Assembly (NCBI GenBank): GCA_025352325.1
Contig: JANXTR010000023.1
Coordinates: 1-64,000, forward strand
DNA length: 64,000 bases
DNA from: Microbacteriaceae bacterium
GTDB taxonomy: Bacteria; Actinomycetota; Actinomycetes; Actinomycetales; Microbacteriaceae
Direction: 5' to 3'
Shown here piece after piece: positions 25,827 to 32,475 of the stretch. The position numbers were made by a program, and so were the translations under genes. Each line of letters starts with the position of its first letter. Position 1 is the stretch's first letter. The notes below the pieces were generated by a model that was not told where the DNA came from, searched no databases, and worked only from the letters and a program-made list of their open reading frames with translations.

Positions 25827-25912
25827 GAGGGTGCTTCTCCTTTGTGCTCTGCGTTGAGCGGGCCGAGATGGCCCGGTACTGTGGGGAAAACATCGCGCCT
25901 CTTTGAAACTTT

Positions 25913-25928
25913 CCGAAACCGCTTTCGG
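25913..25928. promoter_or_regulatory. LacI-type operator (first)
   Basis: The 16-bp near-palindrome CCGAAACCGCTTTCGG has arms CCGAAA/TTTCGG and a GC-rich centre, the classic layout of LacI-family sites. It lies 87 bp before the binding-protein gene and 77 bp before the divergent LacI gene, and is therefore the natural operator for both. Confidence 0.7.
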
Positions 25929-25979
25929 TCAGAGTAGAGCCTGCCAGTCCTGGGTGTCAAGTCGCCAAGTGAAGTAGTG

Positions 25980-25989
25980 TGAGCGCTCA
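25980..25989. promoter_or_regulatory. Second LacI-type operator next to the regulator gene
   Basis: TGAGCGCTCA is a perfect 10-bp palindrome whose core GAGCGCTC is the centre of CebR-type boxes in actinobacteria. It lies 15 bp upstream of the LacI gene start and 67 bp from the first operator, a spacing that could allow cooperative binding or looping. Confidence 0.6.
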
Positions 25990-26004
25990 AGAGAAAGGCA
26001 TTTC

Positions 26005-27036
26005 ATGGTACAGCGAGAGGGCCGTGCCGAGCGCCGTGTCGCCACGCTGAGCGACGTCGCTCAGCGTGCGGGCGTGTCCCTGGCCACGGCGTCGAAGGCC
26101 CTGAACGGCCGCAGCGAGGTCGCCCCTGCGACACGCCAACGGGTGATCGCCGCCGCCGAGGAGATCAGCTTCACCCCGAACCAGTTGGCCCGCAGCCTCG
26201 TCGAGAACCGGACGCGCACCGTGGGACTCCTCACCAGCGACCTCGAGGGTCGTTTCGTCCTGCCGATCCTGATAGGCGCCGAGGACGCGTTCGGCGCCGG
26301 CCGGGTCGACGTGTTCCTCTGCGACGCGCGCGGCGACGCCGTGCGCGAGCGCCACCACCTGAACGCACTCCTGGAACGCCGGGTCGACGGGATCATCGTG
26401 GTCGGCAGGCAGACCGACCCGAGACCCTCGCTCGGTCATGAGTTGCCAGTTCCGGTCGTCTACGTCTACGCGCCCTCCGACGACCCGAGCGACCTCTCGC
26501 TGACCCCCGACAACCGCGCGGGCGGGCGGCTCTCGGTCGAACATCTGATCGCCTGCGGTCGCTCGCGTATCGCCTACATCAGCGGCGATCGCTCCTACGT
26601 CGCGGCGCGGGACCGGGTGGAGGGTGCGCTCGGAGCTCTCGACGACGCCGGCCTCGAGCTGGTCGGGGAGGTCATGTACTCGGAGTGGTCGGAGCACTGG
26701 GGCCGCGACGCCGCCGCGATGCTCCTGACGAAGCACCCCGAGATCGACGGGATCGTGTGCGGCTCCGACCAGATCGCGCGCGGCGCCATCGACACGCTCC
26801 GCGACCTCCGCCGGGCCGTGCCCGACGATGTCGTCGTCATCGGCTTCGACAACTGGGAGATCCTGGCCACCAACTCCCGCCCCGCACTCACCACGATCGA
26901 CGCGAACATGCAGGAGCTCGGACGAACGGCCGCGCAGCGCATCTTCGAGGCGATCGACGGCGAGGTCACCGAGCAGGGCATCCACTATCAACCGGTGCGG
27001 CTCGTGATCCGCGGGTCGACCATCGAGCGCCGCTGA
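26005..27036 (+). CDS. LacI-family transcriptional regulator
   Basis: A 343-aa repressor with the LacI headpiece in residues about 13-60 (ATLSDVAQRAGVSLATASKALNGRSEVAPATRQRV), the hinge helix PNQLARSLVENRTRTVG and a periplasmic-binding-protein-like sugar domain (DGIIVVGRQ, DNRAGGRLSVEHLI, DGIVCGSDQIARGAIDTL). The ATG at 26005 follows an AAAGG ribosome binding site. It diverges from the ABC/GH127 operon, with two operator-like palindromes in the gap, so it most likely represses that operon until a sugar ligand binds. Confidence 0.94.
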   Translation: MVQREGRAERRVATLSDVAQRAGVSLATASKALNGRSEVAPATRQRVIAAAEEISFTPNQLARSLVENRTRTVGLLTSDLEGRFVLPILIGAEDAFGAGRVDVFLCDARGDAVRERHHLNALLERRVDGIIVVGRQTDPRPSLGHELPVPVVYVYAPSDDPSDLSLTPDNRAGGRLSVEHLIACGRSRIAYISGDRSYVAARDRVEGALGALDDAGLELVGEVMYSEWSEHWGRDAAAMLLTKHPEIDGIVCGSDQIARGAIDTLRDLRRAVPDDVVVIGFDNWEILATNSRPALTTIDANMQELGRTAAQRIFEAIDGEVTEQGIHYQPVRLVIRGSTIERR

Positions 27037-27097
27037 AAATCACCAGCGAGCCGAGGCCGAAGTTGATCCCGCGCACCTCCGAGTGCTCGAATGAACC

Positions 27098-28105
27098 ATG
27101 ACCGACCCGACCCGCACCGTCGCCGTTGTGATCAACCCGAGCAAGTTCGACGATCCCGAGGCGACTCGGGCGCAGGTCGACGAGTTCGCCCAGGGCGCCG
27201 GATGGAATGCTCCGCGGTGGTTCGAGACGAGCAAGGACGACTCGGGGGCTGCCGCCGCGGAGGAGGCGATCGCGAAGAAGCCCGACCTGGTCTGCGCGAT
27301 GGGCGGCGACGGGACCGTCCGCGCGGTCGCGGGGGTGCTGCGCGGCACGTCGATCCCCTACGGACTGTTGCCGAGCGGAACCGGCAATCTGCTGGCTCGC
27401 AACCTCGGCATCCCGATCGACAACCTGGACGACGCCCTGCAGGTGGCGTTCCGAGGTCAGAACCACGCGATCGACGTCGGCCTCGCGACCTTCGACGACG
27501 GTGTGGAGCGCACCTTCGTCGTCATGGGCGGCGTGGGCCTCGACGCGACCATCATGGACAACACAGACGAGGACCTCAAGAAGAAGGTCGGCTGGGCCGC
27601 CTACGTGGCCGCCGCAGGAATGAACCTGATTGGAGGCTCGTTCGGGGCGTCGATCACCGTCGATGGACAGAACGAGGTCAGCCAAGACGCCCTGATGGTG
27701 CTCGCCTGCAATTGCAGCTCGGTCGTGGCGGGCATCGAGCTGGCTCCCGGCGCCGAGCTCGACGACGGGCGTCTCGACCTCGTCGTGCTGCGGCCAAACA
27801 TCGTCACCGGCTGGGTGGGCGTCGCGATCGATGTCGCGACTGGTATGCGCAATGGGATCGGCTCGCTGAAGCAGTGGTCCGGCCGCGAGTTCGAGTTCGA
27901 GCTCGACAAGCCGGTGCTCTCCGAGCTCGACGGTGATCCGACCGGCGAGACCCGCACCGGGCGCTTCGGCGTCGACCCCGGAGCGCTGCTCGTGCGGCTG
28001 CCGGTGCCGGCCAAGCGCATCCCCGGCCTGCGCGGACCGGCCGGCGCCGTGAACGGCGACGCGGACGACACCGCGACCGACGACATCGCCCTCGAGCGCG
28101 GCTGA
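27098..28105 (+). CDS. Diacylglycerol/lipid kinase family protein
   Basis: A 335-aa soluble lipid kinase of the DagK/YegS family, which transfers phosphate from ATP to diacylglycerol or a related lipid. The nucleotide-binding signature is AMGGDGTVRAVAG near residue 70 and the substrate loop is LPSGTGNLLARNLGIP. The rest forms the beta-sandwich (GAELDDGRLDLVVLRP). A low-complexity tail ends the protein. It lies 51 bp before the COG4705 gene and the two-component system. Recycling of diacylglycerol released during lipoteichoic acid or lipomannan synthesis would fit the envelope genes around it. No direct-repeat box is visible upstream of this gene. Confidence 0.9.
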   Translation: MTDPTRTVAVVINPSKFDDPEATRAQVDEFAQGAGWNAPRWFETSKDDSGAAAAEEAIAKKPDLVCAMGGDGTVRAVAGVLRGTSIPYGLLPSGTGNLLARNLGIPIDNLDDALQVAFRGQNHAIDVGLATFDDGVERTFVVMGGVGLDATIMDNTDEDLKKKVGWAAYVAAAGMNLIGGSFGASITVDGQNEVSQDALMVLACNCSSVVAGIELAPGAELDDGRLDLVVLRPNIVTGWVGVAIDVATGMRNGIGSLKQWSGREFEFELDKPVLSELDGDPTGETRTGRFGVDPGALLVRLPVPAKRIPGLRGPAGAVNGDADDTATDDIALERG

Positions 28106-28115
28106 GCGCGGACAT

Positions 28116-28134
28116 TCTCAGAGACATCTGAGAG
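28116..28134 (+). promoter_or_regulatory. Direct-repeat box A (putative response-regulator site)
   Basis: TCTCAGAG and TCTGAGAG are 8-bp direct repeats with a 3-bp spacer (11-bp period). The second half-site begins 17 bp before the -10-like CAGGGT at 28144-28149, which lies 6 nt before the ATG at 28156. That is the geometry of an OmpR/PhoB-type activator covering the -35 position of a leaderless gene. Confidence 0.7.
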
Positions 28135-28155
28135 GGATCTCGTCAGGGTGATCGA

Positions 28156-28965
28156 ATGCCCGATGCTCCCGCGCGCGCACCGATCGCCCCTGCACCGTCC
28201 GCCCCGACACCGCAGCGCGTCCCCGATCCGACCGCACTGTTCTGGGCGCTCAAGCTGCTGACCACCGGGGTCGGCGAGGTGGCATCCGACTTCCTCGTCA
28301 AAACCTTCGACCCGGTGCCCGTCGTGCTCCTGGCCGCGGTCGGCTTCGTCGCCGTCGCCGTGCTGCAGCTGACCGCACGTCGCTACGTGCCGTGGAGGTA
28401 CTGGGCGTTCGTGCTATCCGTCGCCGTATTCGGCACCATGATCGCGGATGTCACCCACCTCGTCATCGGGATCCCGTACGCAATCTCGACCCCGCTGTTC
28501 GCGGTCGTGCTCGCCGTGGTCTTCGTCGCCTGGCACCGGACGGAGGGCACCCTCTCGGTGCATTCCGTCGACATCCAGCGTCGCGAGCTCTTCTACTGGG
28601 CGACCGTCATCGCGACGTTCGCGCTCGGCACCGCGTTCGGCGATCTCACGGCGACGACTCTCGGCCTAGGCTACCTCGGTTCGGCGTTCCTGTTCGCGGG
28701 ACTGTTCGCCGTGCCAGTCGTGCTTTTCCGCGTCGGGCTGCCCGCGACCGCTGCCTTCTGGTGGGCCTACGTGCTGACCCGGCCGCTCGGTGCCTCGATC
28801 GCGGACTGGCTCGCGCTTCCGCCGGCGCGCGGAGGGCTGGATCTCGGGTATCCGACGATCACGGGGGTCGGGGTCGCGCTCATCGCGATCGGAGTCGTGG
28901 TGGTGCAGCGTCGTGCGGCACGCGCAGACTTGCCGCTACCCGAGCCCCTCAGCATCCATTCTTAG
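28156..28965 (+). CDS. COG4705-type membrane protein, function unknown
   Basis: A 269-aa integral membrane protein with a Pro/Ala-rich cytosolic start and about eight helices. It matches an uncharacterised family by motifs such as FWALKLLTTGVGEVASDFL, TEGTLSVHSVDIQRRELFYW and GTAFGDLTATTLGLGYLGSA; the Gly-Glu and Gly-Asp pairs in the two halves suggest an internal repeat. The biochemical role is unknown. The ATG at 28156 sits exactly where a leaderless transcript from CAGGGT (28144-28149) would begin, with box A upstream. It is followed by the response regulator and sensor kinase, and its last codons overlap box B. A shortened paralog is at 36882. Confidence 0.85.
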   Translation: MPDAPARAPIAPAPSAPTPQRVPDPTALFWALKLLTTGVGEVASDFLVKTFDPVPVVLLAAVGFVAVAVLQLTARRYVPWRYWAFVLSVAVFGTMIADVTHLVIGIPYAISTPLFAVVLAVVFVAWHRTEGTLSVHSVDIQRRELFYWATVIATFALGTAFGDLTATTLGLGYLGSAFLFAGLFAVPVVLFRVGLPATAAFWWAYVLTRPLGASIADWLALPPARGGLDLGYPTITGVGVALIAIGVVVVQRRAARADLPLPEPLSIHS

Positions 28966-28978
28966 AGGATTCTGGGGT
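28960..28978 (+). promoter_or_regulatory. Direct-repeat box B upstream of the response regulator
   Basis: TCTTAGAG and TCTGGGGT with a 3-bp spacer; the box overlaps the stop codon of the COG4705 gene. GAGAGT at 28988-28993 is a -10 candidate 17 bp after the start of the second half-site. It would give a roughly 30-nt leader for the regulator gene, suggesting autoregulation. The first 17 bases are identical to box D. Confidence 0.7.
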
Positions 28979-29029
28979 GACCGGCTCGAGAGTAAGCCGC
29001 TCACCCGCTCCGACCAGGGAGATTCCGTC

Positions 29030-29695
29030 ATGGCCGACACCCGCCCGCGCCTGCTGCTCATCGAGGACGACCCGCAGCTCGGGCCGGTCATGCGCGATGT
29101 GCTCGAGGAGGTCTACGACGTCACCCTCGAGAACACCGGCGAGGGCGGATTTCGCGCCGCGACGAGCGCCGAGTTCGAGGTCATGGTCGTCGACCGACGC
29201 CTGCCCGGCACCGACGGACTCGGCATCATCGAGGCGCTGCGCAAACGCGGTGTCGCCACACCGATGCTCGTTCTGACGGCGCTCGGCACCATCCAAGACA
29301 AGGTGCGGGGCCTGGATGCCGGCGCCAACGACTACCTCGTGAAGCCCTTCGAGTTCGATGAGCTATTTGCCCGGCTGCGCGCGATCCGCCGCGTGTTCTC
29401 CGGCGAAGGACCGTACGTGCGCATCGGCTCCTGGGAGTTTTACCCCGAAAGCCGTGCGATCTACTCGCCGTATGAAGGGCGCGCCATCCTGACCGTGCGC
29501 GAGAACGAGCTGCTGCGCCTGCTGGCCGTCAACCCTTCACGCACCTTCACGCGCGAGCAGATCCTCGGCGAAGTGTTCGACGCGGGCGACCAGCCCGGCA
29601 CCGTGGACACCTACGTGCACTACGTGCGCCGCAAGACCGACGTCGACATCATCACCACGGTACGAGGGCAGGGATACAGACTGGGGGCACTATGA
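29030..29695 (+). CDS. Two-component response regulator, OmpR/PhoB family
   Basis: A 221-aa regulator with a receiver domain (acidic pocket Glu12-Asp13-Asp14 in IEDDPQ, phosphoacceptor Asp55 in VVDRRLPG, Lys in YLVKPFEF) and an OmpR-type winged-helix domain (LTVRENELLRLLAVNPSRTFTREQIL, then VDTYVHYVRRKTD and TVRGQGYRLG). The ATG at 29030 follows a GGGAGA ribosome binding site. It overlaps the kinase gene by ATGA. It is the obvious candidate to bind the 11-bp direct-repeat boxes found before itself and before four or five neighbouring envelope genes. Confidence 0.95.
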   Translation: MADTRPRLLLIEDDPQLGPVMRDVLEEVYDVTLENTGEGGFRAATSAEFEVMVVDRRLPGTDGLGIIEALRKRGVATPMLVLTALGTIQDKVRGLDAGANDYLVKPFEFDELFARLRAIRRVFSGEGPYVRIGSWEFYPESRAIYSPYEGRAILTVRENELLRLLAVNPSRTFTREQILGEVFDAGDQPGTVDTYVHYVRRKTDVDIITTVRGQGYRLGAL

Positions 29696-30732
29696 GCCCT
29701 CAAACGCGAGCCGCGTCAACCGACGGAGCTTCGCGTGCCACCGGAAGCTCCGATCCGGATGCCGCGGCACTCCGCCGCGCCTCGCGCAACGTGGGCCTGC
29801 AGCTCGCGCTGGCCTCGAGTGTGCTCGTTCTGCTCGTGGTGGTTGTCGCGTTCACGTTCGTGTTCGCGCACCTCAAGCCCTCGCAGCTGCTCCACGCGCG
29901 GCGCCACGAGAGCACGATCGATATCGGCGGCCTCGACATCCTGGTCGTCGCGATCGGAATCGGCCTCGCCGCGATCGCCCTCGCCGGGCTTTTGAGCTGG
30001 TTCGCCACCCGACGCGCGATCCGCCCGCTCGGGGTGGCGTTGCGCCTGCAGCGCGACTTCGTGTCCAACGCGAGCCACGAGTTGCGGACGCCCCTGGCCG
30101 TTCTCGATGCCCGGCTCCAGTACCTGCAACGCGGACTCCCCGGCGACGACCAGGCCACCACGACGGTCGCGGAGCTGCGGCGCGACACCGGCACCCTCAT
30201 CCAGATCGTCAACGACCTGCTCGTCACCGCCGAGGAGGGGGCGGCGCCGATCGCCGCGGAACCCGTGGAGGTGATCCCGGTGGCCCAGCTGGCCGTTGAC
30301 TCAATGAGCGTCCTGTCCGCCGAGCGAGGGGTGAGCATCGCCCTGATGGCGCCGACCCCGGTCAGCGTGCAGGTTCCGGCGGCCGCCATCCACCGCTGCA
30401 TCGTCGCATTGCTCGACAACGCCCTGCGCTTCTCACCTGCGGGTTCGACGATCACCGTCGCACTCAGCGTCGAGCGGGGATCGGCCGAGCTCCGGGTGGG
30501 CGACGAGGGGCCCGGCATCACCGGACTGGAACCCTCCCGAGTGTTCGAGCGGTTCGCGCGCGGGGAGAACGGCGGGGGCGCCGGCACGACGGGCATGACC
30601 ACCGGCTTCGGCATCGGGCTCGCCCTGGTGAAGGACACGGTGGAGCGGGCGGGTGGCACGGCCTCCGTCGAGCGCACTGGCCCCGACGGCACCGTGATGC
30701 TGCTGCGCCTGCCGCGCGCGCGACGGCGCTGA
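29692..30732 (+). CDS. Sensor histidine kinase with short extracytoplasmic loop
   Basis: A 346-aa membrane kinase. Two helices (residues about 35-60 and 82-105) enclose only about 22 residues outside the cell, as in intramembrane-sensing kinases that detect envelope stress. His129 lies in the H-box NASHELRTPLAV. ATP-binding boxes follow: N-box LLDNALRFSP, G1 VGDEGPGI and G2 TGFGIGLALVKDTVERAGG. No HAMP-like linker is obvious beyond RRAIRPLGV. It is coupled to the response regulator by a four-base overlap. The signal is unknown, but the surrounding glycosyltransferases, phosphatase and lipid kinase point to the envelope. Confidence 0.94.
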   Translation: MSPQTRAASTDGASRATGSSDPDAAALRRASRNVGLQLALASSVLVLLVVVVAFTFVFAHLKPSQLLHARRHESTIDIGGLDILVVAIGIGLAAIALAGLLSWFATRRAIRPLGVALRLQRDFVSNASHELRTPLAVLDARLQYLQRGLPGDDQATTTVAELRRDTGTLIQIVNDLLVTAEEGAAPIAAEPVEVIPVAQLAVDSMSVLSAERGVSIALMAPTPVSVQVPAAAIHRCIVALLDNALRFSPAGSTITVALSVERGSAELRVGDEGPGITGLEPSRVFERFARGENGGGAGTTGMTTGFGIGLALVKDTVERAGGTASVERTGPDGTVMLLRLPRARRR

Positions 30733-30796
30733 GTTTGCGCTTGTCGTCGCCCGCGCGTGCGCCGGGCGGCGCGCGAAGCTGGGAGCCGGCTGGGGT

Positions 30797-30815
30797 CCTT
30801 AGACCATTCTGAGGC
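30797..30815 (+). promoter_or_regulatory. Direct-repeat box C upstream of the GT-C gene
   Basis: CCTTAGAC and TCTGAGGC with a 3-bp spacer. TGAAAT at 30825-30830 is the -10 candidate, 17 bp after the start of the second half-site and 6 nt before the GTG at 30837, the same geometry as boxes A and E. Confidence 0.65.
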
Positions 30816-30836
30816 GGCGGGGGGTGAAATAGTCTT

Positions 30837-32405
30837 GTGTCTACCGCCCTGCTGCGCGCCTCAGCCGTCCGTCGGCTCACACGCGCGCGGCCGCTCCGCG
30901 CACATCGGGATCTTGTGGTGGCGGTCGGGCTGGGAATCCTGGCTGTTGCGGTGTCGGCGACCGGGTCCGGCATCGCCTCCCTCTGGGGCGACGAGGCGGC
31001 GAGCCTACTCTCGGCGCAGCGGTCGCTGCCCTCGCTCGCGATGATGGTGCAAAACATCGACGCCGTTCACGCGCTCTACTACCTCGGACTCCACGTCTGG
31101 ATCGGGCTCGCCGGCACCTCGCCGTTCGCGCTGCGGTTCCCGAGTGCCGTCGCGATTGGACTCGCGGTTACGGGCACCGTCGTGCTGGGGCAGCGTCTGC
31201 GCGGGCTGCGATTCGGCATCCTCGCGGGCGTGATCGCGATGGTGCTCCCCCGGTTGACCGACGTCGGCAGTGAAGCCCGCTCCTACGCGTTCACGGCGGC
31301 CGTCGCCGTCGGTCTGACTCTGCTGGTGACGATCCAGTTGCAGGCGCCCACACCCCGACGCCGTCTCTGGGTGGCGTACGGTGCCCTACTCGTGTTCGGC
31401 ACGCTGCTCTTCCTGTGGGTCGCCCTCGTCGCGGCGGCGCACCTGCTGGTGCTGCTGCTCGTGCGAAGTGGCCTGCTCCGTGACGCGCTCGTCACGGTCG
31501 GCGCGTCGATGGCTGCGGTATCTCCTTTGCTGCTGTTCGCGTTCCTGGAGCGCGATCAGATCGCCTACCTCGGCACGCGGCAGGCCTTTGATGCGACCGC
31601 GATCCTGGTGACGCCATGGTTCGAGAACCCCGGGGTGGCTCTCGCTGTCTGGCCACTCGTGGCGCTGGGCGCCGGGCTCGCCGTGCATGAGTGGGTGCGG
31701 GGTCGGTATGGCTCGACGAGTGCGAGTGCGAGTGCGAGCGCGAGCGCCGGGACTTCACTGCTGCCCCTGGCGTGGATGCTCGTCCCGATCGTCGCCCTAC
31801 TCGCGAGCAGTGCCGTGGTCGCCGTGTTCACGCCGCGCTACCTCGCGATGTGCGCCCCCGCGGTGGCGCTGCTCGCCGCCGCCCCACTTGACGCCCTGAT
31901 CTCCAGGTCGCTGCGGCGTCGCCTGCTCGCTCCCGGGGCCGTGGCCGGCATAGCGTTGCTCGTCGTCCTGGCTTTGATCGCGCCCGTCTGGGCCGCGCAG
32001 CGCACGCCCTACGCCAAGAACTTCAGCGACTGGGCGGTGATCAGCGCGGAGATGACCGTGCTCGGCCACCCCGGCGATGCGGTCGTATTCGATGACACCG
32101 TTCGTCCCTCGCGCCGCACCCGGCTCGCATTGAATACCTATCCGGCAGGCTTCGTCGGGTTGCGCGACATCACCCTGAAGACCCCGTTCGCCGCAAGCTC
32201 CAGCTGGTATGACCAGACGTACACGCTTCCCGAGGCGCGCGCACTTGGGCGGCTCGACGGGGTTTCCCGCGTCTGGGTGATCGAGTACGCGCTGCCGGGA
32301 GCGGTGGACGACGCCGACATCGCGGCCCTGAAGCTCGCCGGATTCCATCAGGCGAGCTCCGTGCGCCTGCACAGGAGCGAGATCCTGGAGTTCGTGCGCG
32401 GGTGA
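30837..32405 (+). CDS. GT-C type membrane glycosyltransferase (GT39/ArnT-like)
   Basis: A 522-aa polytopic protein with about ten helices. The first extracytoplasmic loop carries the acidic motif SLWGDEAASLL, characteristic of polyprenyl-phosphate-sugar-dependent glycosyltransferases, then VHALYYLGLHVWIGLAG and GSEARSYAFTAAVA. A Ser/Ala repeat (SASASASASAG) interrupts the middle. The C-terminal 130 residues are extracytoplasmic. It would transfer a sugar from a lipid carrier to an envelope polymer, lipid or protein. The GTG at 30837 coincides with the transcript start predicted from TGAAAT at 30825-30830, below box C. It lies 104 bp downstream of the kinase gene on the same strand. Confidence 0.8.
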   Translation: MSTALLRASAVRRLTRARPLRAHRDLVVAVGLGILAVAVSATGSGIASLWGDEAASLLSAQRSLPSLAMMVQNIDAVHALYYLGLHVWIGLAGTSPFALRFPSAVAIGLAVTGTVVLGQRLRGLRFGILAGVIAMVLPRLTDVGSEARSYAFTAAVAVGLTLLVTIQLQAPTPRRRLWVAYGALLVFGTLLFLWVALVAAAHLLVLLLVRSGLLRDALVTVGASMAAVSPLLLFAFLERDQIAYLGTRQAFDATAILVTPWFENPGVALAVWPLVALGAGLAVHEWVRGRYGSTSASASASASAGTSLLPLAWMLVPIVALLASSAVVAVFTPRYLAMCAPAVALLAAAPLDALISRSLRRRLLAPGAVAGIALLVVLALIAPVWAAQRTPYAKNFSDWAVISAEMTVLGHPGDAVVFDDTVRPSRRTRLALNTYPAGFVGLRDITLKTPFAASSSWYDQTYTLPEARALGRLDGVSRVWVIEYALPGAVDDADIAALKLAGFHQASSVRLHRSEILEFVRG

Positions 32406-32434
32406 GCCGCGACATCCGGCTCCTTGCGATGCCG

Positions 32435-32453
32435 TCTTAGAGGATTCTGGGCG
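32435..32453 (+). promoter_or_regulatory. Direct-repeat box D upstream of the CDP-glycerol transferase gene
   Basis: TCTTAGAG and TCTGGGCG with a 3-bp spacer; 17 bases are identical to box B. TAGACT at 32464-32469 is a strong -10 hexamer, 18 bp after the start of the second half-site, and a transcript would start at the GTG at 32476. Confidence 0.7.
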
Positions 32454-32475
32454 TTACCTTTCGTAGACTCGGGTG

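Noticed and set aside
31719-31750. Short GAGTGC/GAGCGC repeat as a regulatory element
   Set aside because: It is inside the GT-C coding frame and simply encodes a Ser/Ala linker.
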